From Flavivirga eckloniae (GTDB taxonomy: Bacteria > Bacteroidota > Bacteroidia > Flavobacteriales > Flavobacteriaceae), in the NCBI RefSeq assembly GCF_002886045.1, contig NZ_CP025791.1, forward strand, positions 3,797,001 through 3,861,000: DNA of 64,000 nucleotides, in the 5' to 3' direction. Of the stretch, positions 8,541 to 19,400 are shown in pieces (the first letter of the stretch is position 1; the number at the start of each line of letters is the position of its first letter). The notes below the pieces were generated by a model that saw only the letters and a program-made list of their open reading frames with translations, ran no database searches and was not told where the DNA came from. Position numbers and translations under genes: made by a program.

Positions 8541-10847
8541 ATGAAAATACGCATAGGATTTATTACCGCATGTTTTTTGATACTTTCATGTACCGAGAGC
8601 GCTAAAAAACAAGAAGAAACTTTAACCGATGTTAATTTAATCGATTATGTAAGTCCCCTTATGGGGACCGATTCAGATTTTAGTCTTTCTAATGGAAACA
8701 CTTATCCAGCAATCGCAACACCGTGGGGAATGAATTTTTGGACACCAATGACATCTAAGATGAGCGATGGTTGGACGTACAAATACGATGATAAAAAAAT
8801 AAGAGGTATCAAACAAACCCACCAACCAAGTCCGTGGATAAATGATTATGCAGCATTTTCCCTTATGGCTGTTACCGGCGATTTAAAATTTAAAGAAGAC
8901 GAGCGAGAATCTTTCTTTTCGCATAAAGCCGAAACCGTTCGTCCAGACTATTATAGTGTGTATTTGGCAGATTACGATATTGTTGCAGAAGTAACCCCAA
9001 CAGAACGTGCAGCACAGTTTCAATTTACATTTCCAGAAACCGATAACGCTTACATTATGTTAGATGCATTCTTTAAGGGATCTATGGTAAAAATTATCCC
9101 AGAAGAACGAAAAATCATTGGATACTGTAGAAATAATAGTGGTGGTGTTCCAGATAATTTCCACAATTATTTTGTAGCAGAGTTTGATAAGGATTTCGAA
9201 CTAAACCACACTTGGGGAGACGGTTGGAAATTAGTAGAGCATAGTACCAGTAACGAAGGAGAACATGTAGGTGCCATCGTTGGTTTTAAAACCAAACGCG
9301 GAGAACAAGTACATGTAAAAGTAGCGTCTTCTTTTATTAGTCCAGAGCAGGCACAGTTGAACCTTGACAGGGAAATAGGAAGTAAAACTTTTGATGAAGT
9401 AAAAGCAGAAGCAACTAAAGTCTGGGAAAAAGAATTAGGTAGAATTGAAATTACTTCCTCAAATGACGAACAGCTAAAAACGTTCTATTCATGCCTTTAT
9501 AGAGTATTGTTATTTCCAAGGAAGTTCTATGAATTTAATGCCGATAACGAGGTCGTGCATTACAGTCCTTATAATGGAGAAGTATTGCCAGGCTATATGT
9601 TTACAGATAACGGTTTTTGGGACACGTTTAGAGCCGTTTTTCCATTTTTTAATATGATGTACCCCGAACTAAACAGTCAAATAATGGAAGGGCTGGCCAA
9701 CACGTATAAAGAGTCTGGGTGGCTTCCCGAATGGGCAAGTCCCGGACATAGAGATTGTATGATCGGTTCTAATTCAGCACCAATAATTGCAGATGCACAT
9801 TTATCGGGAGTAACTAATTTCGATAAAGAATTATTACTGGAAGCCATGATAAAAAATGCAACAGTAAATGAAGGACGTCCAGTAAATAGTGTAGGTCGTG
9901 CGGGTGTTGACTACTACAACGAACTGGGTTACGTGCCTTACGATGTAGGTATTAATGAGAATGCGGCCAGAACATTGGAATATGCCTATGCCGATTTTAC
10001 CATTGCGCAAATGGCTAAGTCGCTTGGTAAAGATGATATTGCCAAAACTTACTACGAAAAGTCATTAAATTACAAGAACCTTTTTGACCCTTCAAACAAC
10101 CTAATGCGCGGAAAAAATAAAGACGGTAGTTTTCAATCGCCTTTTAATCCTCTAAAATGGGGCGATGCCTTCACCGAAGGGAACAGCCTGCATTATACAT
10201 GGAGTGTTTTTCATGATGTACAAGGCTTAATAGATTTAATGGGTGGCGACGAAAAGTTTGTAGATGCCTTGGACAATGTGTTTAATATGCCTCCAGATTT
10301 TGATGCTTCGTATTATGGATTTACCATTCATGAAATTCGAGAAATGCAGATTGTAAATATGGGGAATTATGCACACGGAAATCAGCCCATACAACATATG
10401 GTGTACTTGTATAATTATGCCAAACAACCATGGAAAACACAAACTAAGGTTCGAGAGATTATGAACAAGCTTTACACGCCAGCTCCAGACGGTTATTGTG
10501 GCGACGAAGACAACGGACAAACATCTGCCTGGTATGTTTTTAGTGCCTTAGGTTTTTACCCTGTAGCACCAGCAACAAATCAATATGTTATTGGAAGCCC
10601 GCTTTTTGATGAAGCTACTTTACATTTGCAAAACGGAAATACATTTACAATTTCTGCAAAAGGGAATAAAAAAAATAATCATTATATTCAAAGTGCAAGC
10701 CTAAATGGAAATACATTTAACCAAACCTGGATTAACTCTCAAACTATTCAGGAGGGTGGAATTTTGAATATAGAAATGGGAGGGCAGCCTAACACAAATT
10801 GGGGGATTTCGAAAAAGGCTGCTCCCTATTCATTAAGTAATGAATAA
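8541..10847 (+). CDS. GH92 exo-alpha-mannosidase lipoprotein (second of three)
   Basis: This 768-residue lipoprotein (lipobox ILSCT) is a second GH92 enzyme. It starts the domain with VSPLMGTDSDFSLSNGNTYPA and has the subgroup motif KQTHQPSPWINDY in place of the SHTHLTGTG type seen in the first copy. Later motifs are FTDNGFWDTFRAVFPFF, WLPEWASPGHRDCMIGSN, TEGNSLHYTWSVFHDVQGL and CGDEDNGQTSAWYVFSALGFY. E546 and D657 occupy the predicted acid and base positions. The HQPSPW form is one I associate with alpha-1,2-mannosidases, but that is only a hint. A 37-base gap separates it from the GH65 gene and 16 bases from the PNGase-like gene, so it remains within the same operon. Confidence 0.93.
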   Translation: MKIRIGFITACFLILSCTESAKKQEETLTDVNLIDYVSPLMGTDSDFSLSNGNTYPAIATPWGMNFWTPMTSKMSDGWTYKYDDKKIRGIKQTHQPSPWINDYAAFSLMAVTGDLKFKEDERESFFSHKAETVRPDYYSVYLADYDIVAEVTPTERAAQFQFTFPETDNAYIMLDAFFKGSMVKIIPEERKIIGYCRNNSGGVPDNFHNYFVAEFDKDFELNHTWGDGWKLVEHSTSNEGEHVGAIVGFKTKRGEQVHVKVASSFISPEQAQLNLDREIGSKTFDEVKAEATKVWEKELGRIEITSSNDEQLKTFYSCLYRVLLFPRKFYEFNADNEVVHYSPYNGEVLPGYMFTDNGFWDTFRAVFPFFNMMYPELNSQIMEGLANTYKESGWLPEWASPGHRDCMIGSNSAPIIADAHLSGVTNFDKELLLEAMIKNATVNEGRPVNSVGRAGVDYYNELGYVPYDVGINENAARTLEYAYADFTIAQMAKSLGKDDIAKTYYEKSLNYKNLFDPSNNLMRGKNKDGSFQSPFNPLKWGDAFTEGNSLHYTWSVFHDVQGLIDLMGGDEKFVDALDNVFNMPPDFDASYYGFTIHEIREMQIVNMGNYAHGNQPIQHMVYLYNYAKQPWKTQTKVREIMNKLYTPAPDGYCGDEDNGQTSAWYVFSALGFYPVAPATNQYVIGSPLFDEATLHLQNGNTFTISAKGNKKNNHYIQSASLNGNTFNQTWINSQTIQEGGILNIEMGGQPNTNWGISKKAAPYSLSNE

Positions 10848-10863
10848 ATAAATAATATTAGTT

Positions 10864-12072
10864 ATGAACCTATCTTTTTATGTAAAAAACATCTGCTGTA
10901 TCGCTTTTTTGTTGATAGTAGAAGCTGTTAGCGGACAACAAACAGACCCCTTAAAAGTTGAGGTTTTTAAAAATCGATCGATAAATTTTGGAGGCAAAAC
11001 TGGTGACACTACTACTGTAAAGAGACTCCAAAACGGACGTGTTGTCTTCAAAAAAATAACCACACCTGTTTATGAAGAAGGTACGGATGTTTCCATTAAA
11101 ATAACATTGAGGTCCAATGGTGATAGATGGGATAAATCCGGCTCTTGCTTTGTAATAACCAATAAAGAACAAATCGATATTATTGACGTTGCTCTGGGAA
11201 AAGAAAAATTTCCTAAACAATCGACGATCCTCAAGGAGTATCAGGGTGTTTTAAAAACTGAAAATTATACTCCAGCCATAGAACTCATGCGATTTATATC
11301 ACCTTTTGGGGTGGGCTATTTTAGCGATGAAAAAAAACATCCAAAAATTAGATACAACAGACCTGTTTATATTCCAAAATGGGAAAAAGAAGTGGTGTGG
11401 GAAAAAGATATTTCCGAGTTGGAATCTATTGTAACAGGAGAGTTTTATATTGGTGTTTGGATCGATACCTGGACTCGCGAAGGTTATGAGGTAGATGTTG
11501 CTTTAGAATATTCTGGCAGACCACGCCCCAAGTTAAAAGTCATACCATTAATAAACACGGTTTACTATGTAAATGGTCAGAAAATACCAGACTTGTTTTC
11601 GCAATCAACCGTAGATTTAAATTTTATTACAGACAAAAATTTGAAAAATGCACAACTGCATTATACAACTACAGGTCATGGAGGCCATAGAGGTGGCGAC
11701 GAGTTTATTAAAATAAGGAACGAAGTATTTTTCGATTTAAAATTAGTTCTCGACAAAATTCCGTGGCGTGACGATTGTGCTTCTTTTAGAAGGTTTAATC
11801 CATCATCGGGCGTATGGACAAAAAAAGATTCTGCCTACACTTACAATGAAAGTTTTAAAAAAGAATTTAAAGAAATTGAAGAACGTATAGCCTCCTCAGA
11901 TTTTTCAAGATCTAATTGGTGCCCTGGTTCGATGGTTACCCCTTATAAAGTTGATTTAGGAACTATTGAAAAAGGAGACCATAATCTACTCGTTAAAATT
12001 CCAGGAACGGCAAATAAAAAAGAGCAATATAACCACTGGTTAGTATCTGCTTATTTAACCTATAAAAAATAA
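10864..12072 (+). CDS. PNGase F-like peptide-N(4)-(N-acetyl-beta-glucosaminyl)asparagine amidase
   Basis: The 402-residue secreted protein aligns by eye with PNGase F of Elizabethkingia along both of its eight-stranded jelly-roll domains. PNGase F cuts the amide between asparagine and the whole N-glycan. Matches include NGDRWDKSGS against CDEWDRYANV, so D90 equals the catalytic D60; GGDEFIKIRNEV against the E206 segment, so E280 equals E206; WIDTW against YTETW, so D201 replaces E118; and the C-terminal NWCPGSMVTPYKVD against GWCPGMAVPTRID. The signal peptide ends near AVSGQ. The protein is about 60 residues longer than mature PNGase F, with insertions around residues 150-180 and 320-350. Lying directly before the GH85 gene, it gives the locus a second way to release glycans. 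Activity with Asp in place of E118 is likely but untested. Confidence 0.87.
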   Translation: MNLSFYVKNICCIAFLLIVEAVSGQQTDPLKVEVFKNRSINFGGKTGDTTTVKRLQNGRVVFKKITTPVYEEGTDVSIKITLRSNGDRWDKSGSCFVITNKEQIDIIDVALGKEKFPKQSTILKEYQGVLKTENYTPAIELMRFISPFGVGYFSDEKKHPKIRYNRPVYIPKWEKEVVWEKDISELESIVTGEFYIGVWIDTWTREGYEVDVALEYSGRPRPKLKVIPLINTVYYVNGQKIPDLFSQSTVDLNFITDKNLKNAQLHYTTTGHGGHRGGDEFIKIRNEVFFDLKLVLDKIPWRDDCASFRRFNPSSGVWTKKDSAYTYNESFKKEFKEIEERIASSDFSRSNWCPGSMVTPYKVDLGTIEKGDHNLLVKIPGTANKKEQYNHWLVSAYLTYKK

Positions 12073-12109
12073 CTTTTGCATTAAGTATTTGGCTATAAAT
12101 TATAGTTAC

Positions 12110-13996
12110 ATGAGGAAAACATTAATAGCATTATTGTATTTAGTAACCACCATTGGGTTTGCCCAAAACCAACCATATGCGTCATATTGGTATGTAGAAG
12201 ATTTACTTAGATGGTCTCCAGAAACAGATAAGCATGCTGCTTTCAATATTAGTTACACGCCTTTAGCAAAACGCTTTACCGATAGTACAACCCAAATACG
12301 AAAAGAGTTATCGAACGATCCTAAAATAATTTCTTTAATCCCTACGCACAGCACGTCTAACCATCCGTCGCAAGGGTTTTCAACTATAAAACAATACGCA
12401 TTCCCATTTTGGCAATACATAGACTATTTTGTACAATGGGGAGGTTCGGCAGTAGAAGGGATTATTTTATCTCCAGTACCTACCTGGACAGACGCTGCTC
12501 ATAAAAATGGTGTAAAATCAATTGGCACAGTGTTCTTTCCTCCTATTGTTTATGGTGGGAAAAAAGAATGGGTCATGGCATTTTTACAGCAAAAAGAAGA
12601 TGGCAGTTTTCCGGTTGCGGACAAACTTATTGAAGTTGCAAAGCATTATCATTTTGACGGCTGGTTTATCAATCAAGAGACCAAGGGTCTAGACGAGTCT
12701 TATGCCGAAAAAATGGTTAGCTTTATTGAATATTACCAAGACAAATCCGGGGAGGCCATCGAACTCGTTTGGTACGATGCGATGATAACCGACGGACGTG
12801 TCATCTGGCAGCGAGAACTTAACCACCACAACCAGATCTTTTTTCAGAAGAACAATAAAAAAATGGCGGATTTGATGTTTATTGATTTTAAATATCAGGA
12901 AACACAATTGGAAGACTCGCACGATGTAGCACTTCAATTAAAAAGAAGTCCCTGGGATTTATATGCAGGCATAGATGTACAACAAAGAGGCTATAAATCC
13001 TATGCAAAATGGGATGCTTTGCTAAAAGACGAAAAGCCCTATACAACTTCTATAGGATTATATTGGCCCAGCGCCACTTTCGATCTTTCAAAGACAAAAG
13101 AACCTGAAGAGGTTTACAGTAATGAGCAGAAATTTTGGAATGGTGGCGAAACTTTTACAACACCTTATGGGGACATGACATGGAAAGGCTTTACCAATTA
13201 CTTTCCAGCAAGTGGTATTGTTAAAGAACTGCCGTTTATAACCAATTTTAATTATGGTTTAGGTCGATTTTACAATGAAAAAGGACAAACAATATCAAAA
13301 AACGAATGGCATAATTTAAGCATTCAGGATATACTGCCCACATGGCAATGGCAAACCGATACCACACAGGTAAAACCCAGTTTTTATTTTAAAGAAAGTT
13401 ATAACGGAGGAAGCTGCTTAAAACTGGAGTCGAAAACAGGAGCAACCATTCCGCTTTACAAAACCAAAATTGATTTAAACACATCTGTAAACATCAGCAT
13501 TGTTGCAAAAGGGGATAGTCAAGTAAAAACCTATTGTTACGTACTCCTATCTAATGGAAAAACCAAAAAGGTAGGTTTACACATTAATAAAACATGGAAA
13601 ACATCATCCTTTGCAATTAAGAGTCAAAAAAACACAACCATAGTGTCTCTTGGTTTCGAAACACAAGGAAAAGGTAATGTACTCATTGGGGAAATACTAA
13701 TGCGGAACAGAAAAGAACCATCATTACCAAAATCTAAATTTTCGGTAGAGGCGTTTCCAAATAACAAAACAACAGAGTTGTATGTACATTTAAAACCAGC
13801 CAATAACAAGGCCGTTTACCATAACATTTATAAAATCACCAATAAAGGCGAAAAAATATGGCTAGGTAAAACCGCTTCTAAAGATTATTATATCAAAGAC
13901 GTTCCTGTTGAAAATGAGTATATCAATTTAGTTGTACAACCAATTTCTAAAAGTGGCAAATTAGGAAAACCATCAAGACAAAAAATTAGACTATGA
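12110..13996 (+). CDS. GH85 endo-beta-N-acetylglucosaminidase
   Basis: The 628-residue protein (start at the Met giving signal MRKTLIALLYLVTTIGFAQ; an upstream in-frame ATG at 12089 adds seven unlikely residues) is a GH85 ENGase. It cuts the chitobiose core of N-glycans between the two GlcNAc residues by substrate-assisted catalysis. Family motifs are FVQWGGSAVEGIILSPVPTW, GVKSIGTVFFPP and FDGWFINQET with the catalytic N188/E190 pair, then VWYDAMITDGRVIWQ. After the barrel (about residue 350) come beta-rich parts, including a jelly-roll-like module (residues about 410-530) and an Fn3-like end, as in other GH85 enzymes. The TGA overlaps the next gene's ATG (ATGA), suggesting translational coupling to the third GH92. 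The released glycan keeps one GlcNAc; the protein-bound GlcNAc is then a substrate for the asparaginase after proteolysis. Confidence 0.92.
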   Translation: MRKTLIALLYLVTTIGFAQNQPYASYWYVEDLLRWSPETDKHAAFNISYTPLAKRFTDSTTQIRKELSNDPKIISLIPTHSTSNHPSQGFSTIKQYAFPFWQYIDYFVQWGGSAVEGIILSPVPTWTDAAHKNGVKSIGTVFFPPIVYGGKKEWVMAFLQQKEDGSFPVADKLIEVAKHYHFDGWFINQETKGLDESYAEKMVSFIEYYQDKSGEAIELVWYDAMITDGRVIWQRELNHHNQIFFQKNNKKMADLMFIDFKYQETQLEDSHDVALQLKRSPWDLYAGIDVQQRGYKSYAKWDALLKDEKPYTTSIGLYWPSATFDLSKTKEPEEVYSNEQKFWNGGETFTTPYGDMTWKGFTNYFPASGIVKELPFITNFNYGLGRFYNEKGQTISKNEWHNLSIQDILPTWQWQTDTTQVKPSFYFKESYNGGSCLKLESKTGATIPLYKTKIDLNTSVNISIVAKGDSQVKTYCYVLLSNGKTKKVGLHINKTWKTSSFAIKSQKNTTIVSLGFETQGKGNVLIGEILMRNRKEPSLPKSKFSVEAFPNNKTTELYVHLKPANNKAVYHNIYKITNKGEKIWLGKTASKDYYIKDVPVENEYINLVVQPISKSGKLGKPSRQKIRL

Positions 13997-16239
13997 AAAG
14001 TGAATTAAGAACAGTGCTATTTTTACTATTAGCATTCATTTATATAGAAACTTCTGCGCAAAACCAGCCAGTAGATTATGTAAATCCATTTATAGGCACA
14101 TCTAATTTTGGAACAACTAATCCGGGGCCAATAGCTGTTCGAGGCATGGCAAACGTATCACCTTTTAATGTTGCCGGACCTCAGAATTTGCCCTTAGAAA
14201 AAGATAGTCGTTGGTTATCTACACCCTATATTCAGGAAAATACCTTTTTAACCGGTTTCAGTCATGTAAACTTAAGTGGTGTGGGTTGTCCGGAACTCGG
14301 TGTTATTTTAGCAATGCCTACAACAGGAGAATTGGAAACCGATCACTTAAAATATGGTTCAACTTATTCAGAAGAAAAAGCAACCGTTGGCTATTATTCC
14401 AACAAAATAGATAAGTACCATATAAAAGTTGAAGCAACAGCAACAACCCGAACTGGGGTGAGCAAATACCACTTCCCGGCAGGAAAGTCAAACATTCTTT
14501 TAAACCTGGGCTTAGGTCTTACAAACGAAGAAGGCGCTATGGTAAAAGTTGTTTCTCCTACAGAAATTGAGGGCGTACGCTCTGTTGGTTCATTCTGTTA
14601 CTACAAACCAGACGAAGCATACCCTGTTTACTTTGTGGCCCGTTTTTCAAAACCTGCTGACGAGTTTGGAGTTTGGAAAAAACCACGAAAATATAATGGT
14701 GTTGAAGCTCAGTGGTTTTTAAAAAACGGAAAAGCCAGAATTAAAAAAGGCCATACCAAAGAAATTATTGGAGACAGTATAGGGGCATATATGCGTTACG
14801 ATTTTGACAAGCCGTCTGTGGTTGAAATGAAAATCGGTGTTTCGTATGTTAGTATTGAAAATGCACGTGAAAACTTGGAAAAAGAAACTTCAACCCGCAC
14901 GTTCGATCAAATTCTAGCAGAATCGAAGGAGACATGGAATACCTATCTATCTCGAATAGAAGTCGAAGGTGGTACCGACGACGATAAGCGTATTTTTTAT
15001 ACAGCTTTATACCACTCCTTAATTCATCCAAACACATTAAACGATTACAATGGCGAGTACCCTAAAATGAAAACCCGGGAAACCCTGAAAACAGAAGGAA
15101 CCCGATACACTACATTTTCGTTCTGGGATACCTACAGAAACCTTCATCAATTAATGAGTTTAGTATACCCCAAGCAACAATCGGATATGGTAAAAAGTAT
15201 GCTGCAAATTTACGATGAGTCTGGTTGGTTACCCAAATGGGAACTAAACGCCACAGAAACCACAACCATGGTTGGAGATCCTGCTGGGGTTATTATAGCA
15301 GATACCTACTTAAAAGGGATTCGCGATTTTGATGTTGAGAAGGCTTATAAAGCCATGAGAAAAAGTGCAACACAATTAGATAATAATCCATTACGTCCGG
15401 GAATTCAAGATTATATAAACAAAGGGTATTTAACAACAAAAACCACCAAAAGCGGTTCCGTGTCTACAACTCAAGAATATAATGTTACAGACTTTGCAAT
15501 AGCACAATTAGCCAAAGAATTGGGCAAAAAAAGCGATTACAAAATGTTCTCAAAAAGAGCTATTTCTTATAGGAAACTTTTTAGCAAGGAATTTAATCTG
15601 TTGCGACCTAAAAATGACGATGGTAGTTGGCTTACACCTTATAATCCCGAAGCAGGGGCTAACTTTGTAAAAAACTTAGGTTTTATAGAAGGCAATGCTT
15701 GGCAATACACTTTTATGGTTACCCACGATGTTAAAGGGTTAATGAAATTAATGGGAGGTCACAGAGCTTTTTCAAATAGATTACAAGATGTTTTTAATAA
15801 AAACCAGTTCGATATGGCCAACGAACCAGATATCTCCTATCCATTTCTTTTTAATTATGTAAAAGGCCAAGAGTATAAAACAGGAGAAAAGGTGAGCGAA
15901 CTATTAAAAAAACACTTTAAAAATACCCCAGATGGTTTACCCGGAAATGACGATACCGGAACCATGAGTACCTGGGCAGTCTTTTCTATGATGGGGATTT
16001 ACCCAGTATCTCCGGCAGAAGACAAATATGCCTTATTTTCGCCCGTTTTCGATAAGGTTACTATTCATTTGGACAGTGCATATTATACAAATGATAAAAT
16101 TGAAATTGTAAAAGTTGCTAAATCTAAAAACTCAAACACCATAAGATCTGTTAAAGCCGATAATCAAAGTCATCCTAAGTTTTTTATCTCTCATAAAAAA
16201 CTTACCAACACAGATTTTTTAAACATCTATATTGAGTAA
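13993..16239 (+). CDS. GH92 exo-alpha-mannosidase (third of three), secreted
   Basis: The 748-residue protein has a signal peptide ending ETSAQ without a lipobox, unlike the other two GH92 enzymes, so it may be periplasmic and soluble. The domain starts with VDYVNPFIGTSNFGTTNPG. The beta-sandwich motif is SHVNLSGVGCPELGVILAMP, followed by TFSFWDTYRNLHQLMSLVYP, WLPKWELNATETTTMVGD, FIEGNAWQYTFMVTHDV and PGNDDTGTMSTWAVFSMMGIYP. E566 and D654 (in NDDTG) take the acid and base positions. The last motif has GTMS where the other copies have GQMS or GQTS, marking a separate subgroup. It is the last hydrolase before SusC; the 203-base gap (16240-16442) holds no gene and may contain a second promoter, though no convincing consensus is visible. 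Confidence 0.92.
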   Translation: MKSELRTVLFLLLAFIYIETSAQNQPVDYVNPFIGTSNFGTTNPGPIAVRGMANVSPFNVAGPQNLPLEKDSRWLSTPYIQENTFLTGFSHVNLSGVGCPELGVILAMPTTGELETDHLKYGSTYSEEKATVGYYSNKIDKYHIKVEATATTRTGVSKYHFPAGKSNILLNLGLGLTNEEGAMVKVVSPTEIEGVRSVGSFCYYKPDEAYPVYFVARFSKPADEFGVWKKPRKYNGVEAQWFLKNGKARIKKGHTKEIIGDSIGAYMRYDFDKPSVVEMKIGVSYVSIENARENLEKETSTRTFDQILAESKETWNTYLSRIEVEGGTDDDKRIFYTALYHSLIHPNTLNDYNGEYPKMKTRETLKTEGTRYTTFSFWDTYRNLHQLMSLVYPKQQSDMVKSMLQIYDESGWLPKWELNATETTTMVGDPAGVIIADTYLKGIRDFDVEKAYKAMRKSATQLDNNPLRPGIQDYINKGYLTTKTTKSGSVSTTQEYNVTDFAIAQLAKELGKKSDYKMFSKRAISYRKLFSKEFNLLRPKNDDGSWLTPYNPEAGANFVKNLGFIEGNAWQYTFMVTHDVKGLMKLMGGHRAFSNRLQDVFNKNQFDMANEPDISYPFLFNYVKGQEYKTGEKVSELLKKHFKNTPDGLPGNDDTGTMSTWAVFSMMGIYPVSPAEDKYALFSPVFDKVTIHLDSAYYTNDKIEIVKVAKSKNSNTIRSVKADNQSHPKFFISHKKLTNTDFLNIYIE

Positions 16240-16442
16240 ATCCATTACTTACCCCATACCTAAGTGTAGTAACTTACTGATAATTAATGCCTATGCGTTT
16301 TTGGCAACGCTAATTATAATGTCCTTTAGCTTTTAACCGCTGTTATTGGTCGAAATTTTTTCAAAAAGCATAACATTATTACAACATTTAACATTGTTTT
16401 TAAGTAAACAAATTTTAACTAAACTAATTTAAACAATAACTT

Positions 16443-19400
16443 ATGTGTAAAAAATTACTAAATTTTTTAGCTTTTGTGTTTTTATTATCAAGTAGTGTAA
16501 TTCAAGCGCAAAGTATTAGGGTGTCTGGAACTGTTACAGACGGTAATGGGATTCCATTGCCAGGTGTAAATGTTCTGGAAAAAGGGACAAATAATGGGAC
16601 TTCTGCCGATTTTGACGGAGGCTATTCTATTAGTGTAAACGGCTCGGCTGTTTTAGTCTTCTCATCTATAGGTTTTGTAACACAAGAAGTAACCGTTGGA
16701 GCTCAAACAGTCATTAATGTTTCTCTGGTAGAAAGTGTACAGGCCTTAGATGAAATTGTTGTAACCGCATTAGGTATAAAAAGAGAAAAGAAAGCTCTTG
16801 GATATTCCATGCAGGAGGTTTCTTCCGAAACCGTAACAGCAGCAGCTAATGGTAATATTAATACGGCCTTACAAGGTAAGGTGGCCGGTGTTAATATTAC
16901 TACGAGTGGTGGTATTGGTGGTAACGCTAGAGTAGATTTACGTGGTACCAGTTCATTGAATGGAAATGATGAAATATTATGGGTGATCGATGGTGTACCT
17001 TTTTCTGCTGATGACACAAGTGATCCAGATGATCTATTTGGAGGTATTTCGAATGGTGGCGGACTTTTAGATATTAACCCAGACGATATTGAGACAGTGT
17101 CTGTTCTAAAAGGTGGACAAGCTGCCGCATTATATGGTAGCCGTGGAGCAAACGGTGTTGTTTTAATAACAACTAAAAGTGGTAAAAAAACTGAAGGACT
17201 TGGTATAAGCTATACAGGCTCTACAGTGTTTTCTGAAGCTTCTTATTTCTTAGATCTTCAAAATGAATATGGGCAAGGTCTTAATGGAAATTACGACCCG
17301 ACTTCGGGAGCTGCATGGGGACCTCGTTTTGATGGTGTGTCAAGACCTTCTTGGACGGGTGAGCAATTGCCATATGAAGCAGCATCTGATCAATTAGACG
17401 ATTTTACAAGAACGGCTATAAGCATGAGACATGCTTTATCATTATCTAAAGCAAGTGAAGAAGGTAACTTTAGAGTGTCTATTGCAAAAGATAAGACAGA
17501 AGGTGTTTTTGAAAATAACCAGATCGATAAGCTTAATTTTGATGTTAAAGCGGCTTACGATATTAACTCTTGGTTAAATGTAGATACAAAGATATCTTAT
17601 ATTAAAAATAAAGGGCAACAAAGACCAGAGGTAGGGAACTATAGTTATGTTTCTTTCTTCAACAGAATGCCAGCCAATATAAGAACACAGGATTTAAGCC
17701 CTGGATTTGTGATTGTTAATGGTGAGCGTGCAGAGTATTTATATGGGTCAAGTACAGATTTAACTGCAAACCCAAATGCGAACAACAGAAACCCGTATTT
17801 TATTCAAGATCAGATCTTCAATAGCGATACACGTAACAGGTTTTTTGGGTATTTCGCTTCTACTTTTAAATTTACAGACGATTTAAAACTTAAGTTAAAG
17901 TACGGATTAGATACTTATAGATATGAAGCATTAGATGGTTACAGATATCCAGATAATGCTAGTGATCAAAGACCAAACTTCAACACTTCTGAGAAGTTCT
18001 ATTCAGAGGAAAATATGGAGTTTTTACTTAGCTATAATAAAGATCTTAGCGAAAAAATCAATTTTGGTTTAAGTGTTGGTGGTAATAAAATGCACAGAGA
18101 GTCTCAATTATTGAGAAGTACTTCTGGTAAATTAGCTTCATCGAATGACTTTTTCCTTAATGCAGGTACGACTCTAAATACTAACGAGAGTTTTTCTCAA
18201 AGAGAAATACAATCTGTTTACGGTTATTTAGATGTATCTTATAATGATTATTTATTCTTAACTGCAACTGCAAGAAACGACTGGTCTTCTGCATTGCCTA
18301 TAGATAATAATTCATATTTCTACCCTTCTGTTGGTTTAAGTGCACTTATTTCAGAAATGGCTACGATGCCAGACTGGATATCTTATCTTAAACTTAGAGG
18401 ATCTTGGGCACAAGTAGGTAAAGATACGCAGCCCTACTTAGCGAACCCTGTTTTTAGTTTTTCTACATGGAACTTTAACTTGTTAACCAGTGGTGTTCCT
18501 CAAGGTTTAGTGGATCCAAATCTTAAACCTGAAATATCTACAACTTCAGAGGTTGGTTTAGAATTAAAGTTATTTAAAAGCCGATTTGGTATAGATATCA
18601 CTTACTATAATGAACGAACTAAAAACCAAATTGTAAATACTGCAAATGGTCAGAGTTCTGGTTACGATCTTTTCCTAACTAACCTAGGTTTAATAAGTAA
18701 TAAAGGGCTTGAAATTATAGCAAATATAGTTCCTGTAAAGACTGAGGATTTCAATATGGGATTAACGCTTAATTTTGCAAAGAACAAAGGTGTACTTGAA
18801 GAATTTGACAAATCACTTGATGGTGAAGATTTACCATACTTTTTCTTTAATAGTAACACTATTCCAGAACAAGTTCGAGCAGAAGTTGGTCGAAAAATGG
18901 GAGATATTTATGGTTTTGCTTTTGAAAGAGATGCAGAGGGGCAATTTGTTATAGGTGCTGATGGCTTACCAACAAGATCGGCAGATGTGGTAAAACTTGG
19001 TAACATTCAACCAGATTTTACGGGATCTATTGGTATAGATTTAAATTATAAGAATGTATCGTTAAACGCACTTTTAGGAATGCAACAAGGTGGAGATATT
19101 TACTCATTAACCGAGGCTGGTGCAACAGGAAGCGGTACAGCAGCAAGAACGACTAGTTTAGGAAGAGAGCCTTTCTTTGTGCCAGGTAACTTGTCAGATG
19201 GAAGCCCTAACCTTACCATCGTATCTCCACAGCAATACTGGAGTAGAGTTGCTGGAGTTACAGAAAGTTCTATTTACGATGCGTCTTTCATGAAACTTAC
19301 AGAATTGGCTTTAGGATACAGTATTCCTAGAAAAGTTTTAGATAAATTAGGAAACGGTGTTATTAACAGAGCTAAGTTTTCTTTAGTTGGTAGAAATTTA

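Noticed and set aside
16240-16442. Promoter before susC
   Set aside because: A TTTG at 16300 has no acceptable TAnnTTTG at the right distance, so none was called, though an internal promoter is plausible.
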